Positions 42,530 to 53,298 are shown, counted from the first letter of the stretch. The stretch is DNA of 64,000 nucleotides from Profundibacterium mesophilum KAUST100406-0324 (GCF_009835145.1 NZ_APKE01000027.1:1-64000); one strand, 5' to 3'. Notes: a model not told the origin generated them from the letters alone. Translations and numbers: made by a program.

Positions 42530-43435
42530 ATGAGGATCACCAGACGCACCATGTTGCAAGGCGCCGCAGGCGTCGCAGCCATGTTCGGTCAACGGGCCTC
42601 GGCCGTGACGGAGATGGATCTGGGCGATATAAGGATCACGACGGTGAGCGATGGATATCTGTCGCTTCCCGAGAGTTTCCTGATCGGCGATCTGCCGCGG
42701 GACGAGGCGCGCGCGATTCTCGACGAGGCCGGGATCGCTCCCGGCGGCTTCGCGCCGCCCTGCAATGTAACGCTGCTGCGCAAAGGCACGCAGACCGTGC
42801 TCTTCGATGCAGGTGCCGGTCCGTCCTTCATGCAGAGCGCCGGCCGGTTGCCCGGCACGCTGGCCGCGCTCGATCTGTCGCCGGAGGACATCACCCATGT
42901 GATCTTCACTCATGGCCACCCGGATCATCTCTGGGGTGTGATCGACGATTTCGACGAGCCGCTCTTCGCGAATGCGCGGCATTTCATCGGGCGGGTGGAG
43001 CGCGACTACTGGATGGATCCGCGGACACCGGACACGATCGGAGCGGCGCGACAGAGTTTCGTTGCCGGAGCCGCGCGCCGGATCGCGTTGCTGGGTGACA
43101 GGCTGGAGACGGCGGAGGATGGCGACATGATCCTCGAAGACGTCATGGCACGGATGAGCGCCGGTCACACGCCCGGTCACATGTCCTTCGAGATCGGCGA
43201 GGGCCGCGCGCTTGTCGCCGGCGATGCCATCGGCAACGCGCATCTCGCCTTTGCGCGGCCCGGCTGGCCGATGCCTGCCGATCAGGACCCCGAACTGGCC
43301 GCCAGAACGCGTGAGGCGCTTCTGGAGGAGCTTGCCGAGCGTGGGATGCCGCTGATCGGCTTCCATCTTCCGGGCGGCGGTATCGGAGAGGTTGCGCGGA
43401 CAGGCGAGGGGTATCTCTACGTCCCGCGCGCCTAG
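42530..43435 (+). CDS. Exported metallo-beta-lactamase-fold hydrolase (SoxH-like), 301 aa
   Basis: MBL-fold protein with a twin-Arg type start (MRITRRTMLQGAAGVAAMFG). The zinc motif THGHPDHLWG (HxHxDH), then SAGHTPGHMSFEI and LVAGDA supply metal ligands, as in the family. Paracoccus sox loci carry an MBL protein named SoxH at a similar place; its function is not settled and it is not needed for thiosulfate oxidation. ATG 42530 follows gaggggag. A paralogue lies at 51130-52092. Confidence 0.82.
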   Translation: MRITRRTMLQGAAGVAAMFGQRASAVTEMDLGDIRITTVSDGYLSLPESFLIGDLPRDEARAILDEAGIAPGGFAPPCNVTLLRKGTQTVLFDAGAGPSFMQSAGRLPGTLAALDLSPEDITHVIFTHGHPDHLWGVIDDFDEPLFANARHFIGRVERDYWMDPRTPDTIGAARQSFVAGAARRIALLGDRLETAEDGDMILEDVMARMSAGHTPGHMSFEIGEGRALVAGDAIGNAHLAFARPGWPMPADQDPELAARTREALLEELAERGMPLIGFHLPGGGIGEVARTGEGYLYVPRA

Positions 43436-43758
43436 TCGCGGCTTTGTCCTGCAAGGGCGGGATCGCGGGCTCGGCGGATGTGCCCGGTTCAAAGGCGTCC
43501 CGGCAGTCGGGTTCGCGCCACCGGGATCGCGCCGTTCATTGCCCTGCCGGAGCCGAAGAGAGAAGGCTGCACCGAACAGCGAGCCATGTCGCCTCGAAGG
43601 ATGCAGGTTCGATGGGATCCGCCGTGATGGCCGGCCTGAGGCTCGGGCCGTTTTGGGCCGGGATGGGCGCTTGCGGCGACGCGATGCGCTCGCGGGCAGG
43701 AGGGGACCGGAGCGCGGCCACCTTTGGGGGCGGCCGCGCGGATCGGGGTCCCCGAGGT
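43436..43758. other. 323-bp intergenic region, nothing recognised
   Basis: GC-rich DNA between the convergent MBL gene and the DUF7282-like gene. Frames in it have no family features and are shadows. No clear terminator with a T run was seen. Confidence 0.5.
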
Positions 43759-44166
43759 TCACATGTCGGTCTTGAACTCGGTCATGTAGGGGGAGCCGTC
43801 GGCCTTGGTTGCCGGACCGTCATCCATGGTGTTCTCGACGCCGAAATCATACGAGTCATTCCCGTTGGTTTCGTAGTGAAGCATCGCCATGTAGCCTGTG
43901 TCCTTCATCACTCCGCCATCGATCATCACCTCGACATCGGTGGTGACACCGGTCTCGATCATGGTGGCTCCGACGGATTGCGGCAGGACGGGCGCACCAT
44001 CCTCCATCGCGTGGACGACGATCCAGCCGGGCTTGTCCATCAGCACGGAGGAAAAGGTGATGGTGTCATCCTTGAAGCGGGCACCATCGGTCGCGATGTT
44101 CAGGTGCTCTGCGCTTGCGGTGCCTGCGACGAGAAGCGCGGCGGCGGTCAGTATCGGAAGTTTCAT
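43759..44166 (-). CDS. Small secreted DUF7282-like protein, 135 aa
   Basis: A signal peptide (MKLPILTAAALLVAGTASA) precedes a beta-rich domain with ITFSSVLMDKPGWIVVHAMEDGAPVLPQSVGATMIETGVTTDVEVMIDGG. The V.MDKPGWIVVH...G.P..P..VG pattern is that of the DUF7282/halocyanin-associated group, found as periplasmic beta-sandwich proteins. No metal ligand set is obvious. ATG 44166 with gaaggag upstream is preferred over 44202. Function unknown. It closes the sox region on the opposite strand. Confidence 0.7.
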   Translation of the reverse strand: MKLPILTAAALLVAGTASAEHLNIATDGARFKDDTITFSSVLMDKPGWIVVHAMEDGAPVLPQSVGATMIETGVTTDVEVMIDGGVMKDTGYMAMLHYETNGNDSYDFGVENTMDDGPATKADGSPYMTEFKTDM

Positions 44167-44246
44167 CGGGTCTCTCCTTCGTTGGGTCATGTCATAAGAC
44201 ACGCAAGCCTGCGAAGAAGAGTTTCAAATGATCACCCGCCGGGGGA

Positions 44247-44438
44247 TCAGGCAGTCTGCGAGACGGGCGGCTCGTTGCGGCGCGGTGCGATGGCCGCGAG
44301 GAGCACGATGGCGGTCACGATGGAACCCGCGCCCATATAGGCGAGCAGGGCGAAGAGAAAGCCGTAGCCGGCCACCAGGGTGGTGGTAAAGCTGATGAGC
44401 CCTGCGAAGATGCCGATGAAAAGTGCGCCAATGGTCAT
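44247..44438 (-). CDS. Small two-helix membrane protein, 63 aa
   Basis: MTIGALFIGIFAGLISFTTTLVAGYGFLFALLAYMGAG.. shows two hydrophobic helices (about 3-25 and 30-52) with a short basic tail (APRRNEPP). The frame continues upstream to 44546, but ATG 44438 begins directly at the hydrophobic part with ggggac upstream. No family is recognised. It lies 80 bp after the DUF7282-like gene on the same strand. Confidence 0.6.
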   Translation of the reverse strand: MTIGALFIGIFAGLISFTTTLVAGYGFLFALLAYMGAGSIVTAIVLLAAIAPRRNEPPVSQTA

Positions 44439-44607
44439 GACTTGTCCCCGATATACGATCCTTGGACATGAATATGCGGGGGTGCGGGGGAGCCAGTGGG
44501 GCGCAATTATGACTTCATCTGGACCGATTCGAGAATTCGCGGCCAATGCGGCGGGAGGTCGGTCAACTGTTTCCCATCCGGCGTCCGATCATGCTGTAAA
44601 TGTGGCA

Positions 44608-44632
44608 CCGGCGGGAGACAGGCTCCCGCCGG
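44608..44632 (-). terminator. Hairpin terminator after ettA
   Basis: A perfect 10-bp stem (ccggcgggag / ctcccgccgg) with a 5-base loop lies 9 bases past the ettA stop. It is followed by a short T-containing stretch on the minus strand. Confidence 0.7.
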
Positions 44633-44641
44633 CGCGCGAAC

Positions 44642-46297
<1,656 letters not shown>

Positions 46298-46390
46298 GAA
46301 CGCGCTCCAGGTTTTGATGAATTGGCGCCCTTCCTAAGGCGCATGGCCCCGAGGTTCAATTGCCCAGCCTGCGAAGGAGCCGGGCCGGGC

Positions 46391-47026
46391 TCACGATCCG
46401 CGCAGGCGGCCCCCGAGCACGACGATCCGGCGCAGATAGGCGGCCGCGATGCAGTCGCGGTCGCTGCCGCAGGCGTCGCGCTCACCGCGCAGCCAGGCAA
46501 CCTGGCTCGCATCTTCGCTCCGGGCGCGCAGGCTGCCATAGACAGCGCCGAGCGCGGCATCGAGATCGGCCAGAAGATCGTCGGAACAGATCGCGCGCTC
46601 CGCCTCGTTGAGGCTCGCGGCCGAGCACCAGGGGCGGCGATCGGGATCCACGCGATCTGCGGGGCTCTGCAACAGCGCGGCAATCCGGTCGCGATAGGCC
46701 CGCTCGATGCAAAAGATGTCCGACCCGCAGGCATCGCGCGTCTGTCTCAACCAACGCGCCTGTCGGGGGGCATCCATGCCCGAGTCGTCGAACACACGGT
46801 TCAACTCGGCATCAAGCGCTCCGAGAACGGCATCACCGCAGATCGCCCGCTCGGTGCTGTTAAGTCCGCCGGCGCCGCACCAGTCCTGTGCGCTCGCGGC
46901 CGGCGCCGTCGCAAGGGTTGCCGCGATGGCGAGCAGCGACAGGGCGGCGAAACCGCCCGCGATCCGGCCCGCCGCACCGCGCCATGCCGATCGCAGATCA
47001 CACCGGGGGGTCTTGCAAGGCTTCAT
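46391..47026 (-). CDS. Secreted protein with two LprI-like (DUF1311) domains, 211 aa
   Basis: A signal peptide (ends APAASAQ) is followed by two copies of an LprI-like lysozyme-inhibitor-type domain. Each has WC(S/G)A..LN..ERAIC.D..L..LDA.L..VY/F and ends WLR..RDACGSD..CI..AY..RI. Four cysteines per copy are expected to make disulfides. The LprI domain blocks lysozyme in mycobacteria; other members have no known role. ATG 47026 with ggagga upstream is preferred over the frame start at 47104. It is downstream of the AspA-like gene on the same strand. Confidence 0.8.
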   Translation of the reverse strand: MKPCKTPRCDLRSAWRGAAGRIAGGFAALSLLAIAATLATAPAASAQDWCGAGGLNSTERAICGDAVLGALDAELNRVFDDSGMDAPRQARWLRQTRDACGSDIFCIERAYRDRIAALLQSPADRVDPDRRPWCSAASLNEAERAICSDDLLADLDAALGAVYGSLRARSEDASQVAWLRGERDACGSDRDCIAAAYLRRIVVLGGRLRGS

Positions 47027-47090
47027 CGCGCGTTCCTCCATCCGGCCCATGGCACTGCCGCCCGGCCGGCCGCATGATCGCGGCGCCCGG

Positions 47091-48125
47091 TCACAGGATC
47101 TCATCCTCGTCGAACATCGGCTCGGCCTCGAGGTCCGCGGCGAGACGGGCCATGCGCCGCTCCGGATCGATACTGGTCATCGCGACATGGTAGACCGCGT
47201 CGCCCTCGTTCACCACCGGCATCATCGCCCGGCCGAGGATGATGCCGGTGCTGGGGGCCCTGATCTCGATCTCGGCCTCGCCGAAAGGGTCTGTCACCAC
47301 GGCCATCACGGCGCCCTCCTCGACGCCTTCACCGACCTCCTTGAAAGAGCGCAGCAGGCCCCCGGCGGGCGCGCGCACCCATGAGGAACTGCCGGCATGG
47401 ATGGGTGCAGCCCGGCGGCGGGGCAGGCCCTTGCCGCCGATCATCTCCATTCTGTGCATGACCCTGAGAACACCGCTGGCGCCGACGCGCGCCGACATCT
47501 CGTCGAACCTGAGCGCCTCGCCGGCCTCGTAGAGCAGGATGTCGCATCCCACTTCGCGCGCGGCGGCGCGCAGGCTGCCCTCGCGCAGCTTGGCGCGGAT
47601 CACCACCGGGGCGCCAAAGGCCTCCGCCCGCTCGAGCGTCTCGTCCGAACTCGCCGAGACCCGGATCTGCGGCATGTTGGTCCTGTGGATCGCGGCGGAA
47701 TGCAGGTCGATGCCGAAATCCGAGCGCTGTACCACCTCGGTCATGAAGAGATGCGCGAGCCGCGAGGCAAGCGAGCCGCGTTCGGAGCCCGGAAACACCC
47801 GGTTCAGATCGCGCCGATCGGGCATGTATCGAGAATTGTTGAGGAAGCCGAATGTATTGACGATCGGCACGACGAGGAGCGTGCCGCGCAGCGTGTCGAT
47901 CTGCGGTGCACGCAGGACCCTGCGGGCGATCTCGACGCCGATGACCTCGTCGCCATGCACCGCGGCGCTGACGAAAAGCACCGGGCCCGGACGGCGCCCA
48001 TGCACGACATGCACCGACATCGTCACGGGGGTATGATCGGACAGGACGCTGACCGGCAGATCGACGGTGCGGCGGCTGCCGGCGGCGATCTTCTCGCCGC
48101 CGATTTCGAAAGGCGCGCGTGCCAT
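47091..48125 (-). CDS. Succinylglutamate desuccinylase/aspartoacylase-family zinc hydrolase, 344 aa
   Basis: M14-like zinc hydrolase. FVSAAVHGDEVIGVEIARR gives the HxxE metal pair, RDLNRVFPGSERGS the Asn-Arg substrate site, and GIDLHSAAIHRTNMPQIR the third His ligand. A C-terminal beta domain (SGVLRVMHRME...GEAEIEIRAPSTGIILGR) follows. The ATG at 48125 overlaps the rimK stop by one base (TGATG), so the two proteins are translationally coupled. Since RimK adds glutamates, this enzyme may trim such or related amide products; this is inferred. The arginine succinyltransferase genes are absent, so a catabolic AstE role is unlikely. Confidence 0.85.
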   Translation of the reverse strand: MARAPFEIGGEKIAAGSRRTVDLPVSVLSDHTPVTMSVHVVHGRRPGPVLFVSAAVHGDEVIGVEIARRVLRAPQIDTLRGTLLVVPIVNTFGFLNNSRYMPDRRDLNRVFPGSERGSLASRLAHLFMTEVVQRSDFGIDLHSAAIHRTNMPQIRVSASSDETLERAEAFGAPVVIRAKLREGSLRAAAREVGCDILLYEAGEALRFDEMSARVGASGVLRVMHRMEMIGGKGLPRRRAAPIHAGSSSWVRAPAGGLLRSFKEVGEGVEEGAVMAVVTDPFGEAEIEIRAPSTGIILGRAMMPVVNEGDAVYHVAMTSIDPERRMARLAADLEAEPMFDEDEIL

Positions 48126-49033
48126 CAACCCTTGCCGACCGTCCGGGTCTTGCCTGGCTTGGCGGTCTTCTCGATGAACTCGATGATCTTGCCGGCGACG
48201 TCGATGCCGGTTGCCTTCTCGACCCCTTCGAGACCCGGCGAGGAGTTCACCTCCATCACCACGGGGCCATGATTGGCGCGCAGCATGTCGACGCCGCACA
48301 CGTTGAGGCCCATCGCCTTGGCCGCGCGGATGGCGGTCGAGCGTTCCTCGGGGCTGATCTTGATGGTCTGGGCCGAGCCGCCGCGGTGCAGGTTCGAGCG
48401 GAACTCGCCCTCGGCGCCGGTGCGCTTCATCGCCGCAATGACCTTTCCGCCGACCACGAGGGCTCGGATGTCGGTGCCGCCGGCCTCCTTGATGAATTCC
48501 TGCACCATGATGTTCACATTGGCGCCGCGGAAGGCCTCGATCACGGATTTCGCGCTGCGATCGGTATCGGCGAGGACGACGCCGATGCCTTGCGTGCCTT
48601 CGAGAAGCTTGATGACCGTGGGCGCGCCGCCATTCAGCTTGAGCACTTCCTCGGTCTGACGCGGATCATGGGCGAAGGTGGTGACCGGCAGGCCGATGCC
48701 ATCGCGTGCCATCAGCTGCATCGAGCGCAGCTTGTCGCGCGAGCGGCCGATCGCGACAGATTCGTTGAGCGGATAGACGCCCTGCATCTCGAACTGGCGC
48801 AGCACGGCGAGACCGTAGAAGGTGACGCTGGCGCCGATACGCGGGATCACGGCGTCGTAATGGGGCAGCTTCTCGCCGTTGTAATAGATCTCGGGACGGC
48901 GCGAGGCGATGTTCATGTAGCAGCGCAACGTCTTGATGATGTCGAGCTCGTGGCCCCGGGCCTCTGCCGCTTCCTTGAGGCGTTGGTGAGAATAGAGATT
49001 GGCGTTCTGCGCCATCATTGCGATCTTCATCAT
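48125..49033 (-). CDS. rimK: RimK-family ATP-grasp alpha-L-glutamate ligase
   Basis: ATP-grasp enzyme that adds glutamate to an acceptor such as the C-terminus of ribosomal protein S6. Features: [30 protein letters not shown] (N-domain), [40 protein letters not shown] (ATP loop), [28 protein letters not shown], and [26 protein letters not shown] with the Mg ligands. 302 aa, normal length. It is first in a two-gene unit with the AspA-like hydrolase. The zinc protease gene that often sits beside rimK is not here. Confidence 0.93.
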   Translation of the reverse strand: MMKIAMMAQNANLYSHQRLKEAAEARGHELDIIKTLRCYMNIASRRPEIYYNGEKLPHYDAVIPRIGASVTFYGLAVLRQFEMQGVYPLNESVAIGRSRDKLRSMQLMARDGIGLPVTTFAHDPRQTEEVLKLNGGAPTVIKLLEGTQGIGVVLADTDRSAKSVIEAFRGANVNIMVQEFIKEAGGTDIRALVVGGKVIAAMKRTGAEGEFRSNLHRGGSAQTIKISPEERSTAIRAAKAMGLNVCGVDMLRANHGPVVMEVNSSPGLEGVEKATGIDVAGKIIEFIEKTAKPGKTRTVGKG

Positions 49034-49147
49034 GCGTCCTTGTAGCTGCTGCCTGCCTGCCTGGCCGTGATGGCGGGGGGTCGGGCATACGCATGGCTAA
49101 CTTATCGCGATCGCGCAGCGTTGCCAGTGCCGCCCCGCATTTGGCCG

Positions 49148-49199
49148 TGCCCCTGTGGTGCCGGGCCGCCGCGCGGGGCGGCCCGGCACCACAGGGGCA
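49148..49199 (-). terminator. 23-bp perfect-stem hairpin after ggt
   Basis: The arms 49148-49170 and 49177-49199 are exact complements with a 6-base loop and start directly at the ggt stop codon. There is no T run. The stem is unusually long and strong for a terminator. It lies between ggt and rimK, both on the minus strand, so it would insulate rimK from ggt. Confidence 0.8.
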
Positions 49200-51026
49200 T
49201 CACTCGCCCAGCGCGATGCCCTCGCGGCGCGGGTCGGCGCCACCGCGCAGCTCGTCCCCCAGCGCGATCGCATGCAAACCGGAGGTCAAATCGCGCAGGT
49301 TGGTCTCGAAACCCATCTGGGCGAGCGGCGTCTCCAGGTCGGTGGCCTCGGTGTCGCTCTCGATGTCGAAGGTGCCGAACCGGTTGACCAGGTGCGGCAT
49401 CGACACGGCCTGCTGCACATCCATGCCCCAGTCGTAATGCGCGATGATCGACTGTGCGACATAGCCGATGATGCGGCTGCCGCCCGGGCTGCCGATGACG
49501 AGTTCGGGCGTGCCGCCGTTGAGCACGATAGTCGGCGACATCGAGGAGCGCGGCCGCTTGCCCGGCTCGACTCGGTTCGCGATCGGACGGCCCTCGTCAT
49601 GGGTCGAGAAGCTGAAATCCGTCAGCTCGTTGTTGAGCAGAAAGCCGTTGGTCATCAGCCGGCTGCCGAAACCGTTCTCGATGGTGGTCGTCATGCTCAG
49701 CGCGTTGCCCTTCGCATCGACGATCGAGATGTGCGAGGTCGATGGCAGCTCGATGCTGTCATCGTCGCCCAGCAGCATCGCGTGATCCCAGGGCGGCATG
49801 CCCGGCTCGGCGGATTCGAGCGCGCTCTCGGTTTCCAGCAGTCGTGCACGCTCCTGGAGGTATTGCGGCGCGACGAGCCCGTCGAGCGGCATGGGAACGT
49901 AATCGATATCGGCCATGTAGCGGCCGCGATCGGCGAAGGCGAGACGCGAGGCGTCGCCGATCAGCCGCCAGGCCTCGGCGCTCTGAGGGCCCATCGAGGC
50001 GAGGTCGTAGGGTTCGAGCATGCCGAGGATTTGTCCGACCGTCAGCGCGCCGGAGGAGGGCGGGCCCATGCCGCAGACCTCGCGGCCGCGATAGGGCGCG
50101 CAGACCGCGGGCCGTTCCACCACCTCGTAGAGCTCGAGATCGCGCGCCGTCAGCAGGCCGGGATTGCCTTGCGCGCCCTGCACCGTAGCGGCGATATCCT
50201 CCGCGATCTGTCCGCTGTAGAAGGCATCGGAACCATTATCGGCGATGGCACGCAATGTCGCGGCATAGTCGGGATTCCTGAGCGTATCGCCGGCGGCGAG
50301 CGCTGTGCCGCCGGGAAAGAAATACGCCTCCGTCCCGGGGAACCGGCGCAACCGCTCCTGTCCGTCCTCAATCAGGGTAGCGAGGCGCGGCGAGACGGCG
50401 AACCCGTCCTCGGCATGGGAGATGGCGCGGTCGAAAAGCGTCGCCCATTCCGCATTGCCCCATTTCTCGTGGGCCCGCTCGAGCAATCTCGGCGTTCCGG
50501 GCGTGCCGACGGAACGCCCACCCACGACGGCATCCCAGAATTGCAAGGGAACGCCCTCCGCATCCTGGAAGAGGCGGGGCGTGGCGGCACGCGGTGCGGT
50601 CTCGCGTCCGTCGAGCGTCGTGATCTCGCCACTGTCCGCGTCGTACCAGACGAGGAACGCGCCGCCGCCAAGGCCCGAGCTTTGCGGCTCGACGAGGCCG
50701 AGAACCGTCTGCACGGCGACCATGGCATCGGCCGCGGTCCCCCCGGCGCGCAGCACCTCGGCGCCCGCCTCGACCGCCAAGGGGTTCGCCGCCGAAATCA
50801 TCCACTCCTGCGCCAGAACCGGCTCGCCGGCCTCCTTGGACGCGATCGCGGCGACCACGGCATCCGAGAGGCCCGCCTGCGGACGGGTCGCGGTTTCTCC
50901 GGCCTGGTCACCCGCGGCTTCCGGCGTCACCGCATCGGCGGCCGTCTGGGCAGCGGACATGCCCGAAGAGAACCCGAGGGCCGCGACAACCATGGCCACT
51001 ACGCTGGTAGAAAGGGAAATCGTCAT
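49200..51026 (-). CDS. ggt: Gamma-glutamyltransferase (gamma-glutamyltranspeptidase)
   Basis: Periplasmic N-terminal nucleophile hydrolase that cleaves gamma-glutamyl bonds such as in glutathione. An N-terminal signal peptide (ends GMSAAQ) precedes the large subunit (GGTAADAMVAVQTVLGLVEPQSSGLGGGAF). The self-cleavage site precedes the catalytic Thr in LPSTSHISIVDAKGNALSMT. The small subunit carries GFGSRLMTNGFLLNNELTDFS and VIGSPGGSRIIGYV. In E. coli the nucleophile segment is TTH; here it is T-S-H, the Thr kept. 608 aa from ATG 51026; the frame to 51299 runs into the MBL gene. Confidence 0.94.
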   Translation of the reverse strand: MTISLSTSVVAMVVAALGFSSGMSAAQTAADAVTPEAAGDQAGETATRPQAGLSDAVVAAIASKEAGEPVLAQEWMISAANPLAVEAGAEVLRAGGTAADAMVAVQTVLGLVEPQSSGLGGGAFLVWYDADSGEITTLDGRETAPRAATPRLFQDAEGVPLQFWDAVVGGRSVGTPGTPRLLERAHEKWGNAEWATLFDRAISHAEDGFAVSPRLATLIEDGQERLRRFPGTEAYFFPGGTALAAGDTLRNPDYAATLRAIADNGSDAFYSGQIAEDIAATVQGAQGNPGLLTARDLELYEVVERPAVCAPYRGREVCGMGPPSSGALTVGQILGMLEPYDLASMGPQSAEAWRLIGDASRLAFADRGRYMADIDYVPMPLDGLVAPQYLQERARLLETESALESAEPGMPPWDHAMLLGDDDSIELPSTSHISIVDAKGNALSMTTTIENGFGSRLMTNGFLLNNELTDFSFSTHDEGRPIANRVEPGKRPRSSMSPTIVLNGGTPELVIGSPGGSRIIGYVAQSIIAHYDWGMDVQQAVSMPHLVNRFGTFDIESDTEATDLETPLAQMGFETNLRDLTSGLHAIALGDELRGGADPRREGIALGE

Positions 51027-51129
51027 GAAAAAACACCCCGTTTTGCAATCGTTCAATACGATACCGGGATGGTGCTCGCTGGGTCGGCAGATGGCAAGCC
51101 ACCCGCCGACCCTTCGCGTTCGGGCGCAA

Positions 51130-52092
51130 TCAGGCCGAGTAGTCGTAGACGGCCGTGACGGCGCGGTAGCCCTCGCCCTCGCGCGCGATATTTGCCAGCG
51201 CCGGGAATTCCATGTGGCTGCCGGCAACCAGAAGCCTGTCGGAAGCCACCCGGTCGAGGATCGCCGCGCGCGTCTTGGCCGCCTCCTCCGGCGAGACATC
51301 GAACCCGATGCCGACTTCCGGGCGGGCGAATTGCACCGGCGGTACGTGGACGATATCCGCCCAGATGAGCAGCCCGTCCGTGCCGGAGCCGATCATGTAG
51401 CCCGTATGTCCGGGCGTGTGTCCGTGCAGGGGCAGGGCACTGATGCCGGAGACGATCTCGCTCTCGCCCTCGAAGATGTTGAGCCGGTCGCCATAGGCCT
51501 CGAGAACGCCGCGCGCCGACTTGGCGAAATTGATCATCATCTCGCCAGAGAAGTTGCTCTCGTCGCTCCAGAAATCACGCTCGCTTGCCGAAACGGCCAG
51601 TTCCGCGTTGGCGAAGGCAGCGGTGCCGTCCTTCACGGCGCCGCCGACATGGTCGGGATGCAAATGCGTGGCGAGCAGCATCGTGATCGAGGACGGATCG
51701 ACCCCGAGACCCGCGAGATTGGCCGGCAGGTTGCCCATGCTCGGTCCGAAGAAATCGCCGGCGCCGGCATCGACCAGGATCTTCTGATCGCCGCGCTCGA
51801 TCAGGAAGCCATTGACCGCCGACGGATAGGTCTCGGGATCGCGGAAGCGTTCCTTCAAGAGCTCGCCATAGGCGTCCTCCTCGATGCCGATGAGGTTGGA
51901 GGGCTCGATATGGAGATAGCCGTCGGAGATCGTGGTAACGATCGTGTCGCCGAACTGGAAACGCTGTGCCCCCGGAAGGGCGGGCGCCTTCGCCGGCATC
52001 GCGCCACTGGCGGCCGTGCCCGCGATCGCGGGAAACGCGCTCGCGGCTCCGAGCAGGGCCGGTGCGGCCGTGAGGAAATGACGTCTGTGCAT
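51130..52092 (-). CDS. Tat-exported metallo-beta-lactamase-fold hydrolase, 320 aa
   Basis: A signal peptide of Tat type (MHRRHFLTAAPALLGAASAFPAIAG) precedes an MBL domain with TTISDGYLHIEPSNLIG, LVDAGAG, LLATHLHPDHVGG (HxHxDH) and LPLHGHTPGHTGYMI. It is clearly related to the sox-linked MBL protein at 42530-43435: both have T(V/I)SDGYL, (V/F)DAGAG and GHTPGH. Substrate unknown; lactonase- or sulfur-related activities are possible. ATG 52092 has gggag upstream. It precedes ggt on the same strand with a 103-bp gap. Confidence 0.82.
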   Translation of the reverse strand: MHRRHFLTAAPALLGAASAFPAIAGTAASGAMPAKAPALPGAQRFQFGDTIVTTISDGYLHIEPSNLIGIEEDAYGELLKERFRDPETYPSAVNGFLIERGDQKILVDAGAGDFFGPSMGNLPANLAGLGVDPSSITMLLATHLHPDHVGGAVKDGTAAFANAELAVSASERDFWSDESNFSGEMMINFAKSARGVLEAYGDRLNIFEGESEIVSGISALPLHGHTPGHTGYMIGSGTDGLLIWADIVHVPPVQFARPEVGIGFDVSPEEAAKTRAAILDRVASDRLLVAGSHMEFPALANIAREGEGYRAVTAVYDYSA

Positions 52093-52251
52093 GGGATCTC
52101 CCGATCTGTCCTGTTTCCCTCGTCGAGCTAGGCCGCGGCCCGGAAGGATCAATGGCGCGCGGGGCCGGCACAGGTTTGAACAGGAGCGCGAGATTGCCTA
52201 GTCTGCGCGTCGATGGCCGCGCATCCGCGCCAAAAGAACCGGAGATGTTCC

Positions 52252-53283
52252 ATGAGCTATGTTCCCGCCGCCGATCGCTACGAGCGCATGCGCTACAGGT
52301 ATTGCGGACGGTCTGGCCTGAAGCTGCCGGCGGTCTCGCTGGGCCTTTGGCACAATTTCGGGCAGGACGTGGCGCACGGGGTCAAGCGGGACATCTGCCG
52401 CACGGCTTTCGATCACGGTATCACGCATTTCGATCTGGCGAACAATTACGGCCCCCCGCCGGGCAGCGCGGAGGAAGCGTTCGGCGAGATCCTGCGGACC
52501 GATTTCGCCGGTCATCGCGACGAGCTGCTGATCAGCTCGAAGGCGGGCTACAACATGCATCCCGGACCTTACGGGGAATGGGGCAGCCGCAAGTATCTTG
52601 TGTCCTCATGCGATCGCTCGCTCAGGCGGATGGGGCTCGATTACGTCGATATCTTCTACTCCCACCGCTTCGATCCCGACACACCGCTCGAGGAGACGAT
52701 GGGCGCGCTCGATCACATCGTGCGCTCCGGGCGTGCACTCTATGTCGGCATCTCTTCCTACAACACGGAGCGCACCCGCGAGGCGGCCGCGATCCTGCGC
52801 GACATGGGCACACCCTGCCTGATCCACCAGCCGAGCTACAACATGTTCAACCGCTGGGTGGAGCGCGATGGTCTGAAGGCGAGTCTCGAGGAGCTGGGGA
52901 TCGGCTCCATCGCCTTCACCCCGCTGGCGCAAGGCATGCTCACGCGCAAGTATCTCGATGGCATCCCGGACGAAAGCCGGGCCGCCAAGGGCAAGTCGCT
53001 CAAGCCCGGCATGCTGAGCCGCCGGGCGCTCGACGCGATCGCGGCACTCGACGAGATGGCGGGGGCGCGCGGCCAGAGCCTCGCGCAGATGGCGATCGCC
53101 TGGGTGCTGCGTGACGAGGGGATCACGAGCGCCCTGATCGGCGCCTCGCGCCCGGAACAGGTGGCCGAATGCGCCGGCGCGGTCGAGGCCCTCGATTTCA
53201 CGCAGGACGAGCTTGCCCGGATCGACGAGATCGCGGGGGACGAGAACATCAACCTGTGGGAGCGCAGCTCGGAGGCGGTTTGA
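52252..53283 (+). CDS. Aldo/keto reductase, YghZ / L-glyceraldehyde 3-phosphate reductase-like, 343 aa
   Basis: TIM-barrel NADPH-dependent reductase of the AKR14-like group. MRYRYCGRSGLKLPAVSLGLWHNFG, GITHFDLANNYGPPPGSAEEAFGEIL (Asp and Tyr of the catalytic tetrad), LLISSKAGYNMHPGPYGEWGSRKYL (Lys), DYVDIFYSHRFDPDTPLEETMGALD (His), then SYNMFNRWVE and ALIGASRPEQV for cofactor binding. The NNYGPPPGSAE and YSHRFDP signatures match YghZ, which acts on methylglyoxal and L-glyceraldehyde 3-phosphate. ATG 52252 with ggagatgttcc upstream is used. nadD follows 15 bp later. Confidence 0.9.
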   Translation: MSYVPAADRYERMRYRYCGRSGLKLPAVSLGLWHNFGQDVAHGVKRDICRTAFDHGITHFDLANNYGPPPGSAEEAFGEILRTDFAGHRDELLISSKAGYNMHPGPYGEWGSRKYLVSSCDRSLRRMGLDYVDIFYSHRFDPDTPLEETMGALDHIVRSGRALYVGISSYNTERTREAAAILRDMGTPCLIHQPSYNMFNRWVERDGLKASLEELGIGSIAFTPLAQGMLTRKYLDGIPDESRAAKGKSLKPGMLSRRALDAIAALDEMAGARGQSLAQMAIAWVLRDEGITSALIGASRPEQVAECAGAVEALDFTQDELARIDEIAGDENINLWERSSEAV

Positions 53284-53298
53284 GAGCGGGGCGGGGCC

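Noticed and set aside
49155-51158. 667-aa plus-strand open frame across ggt
   Set aside because: It is antisense to ggt, which has the complete catalytic motifs; the frame is a GC-rich shadow.
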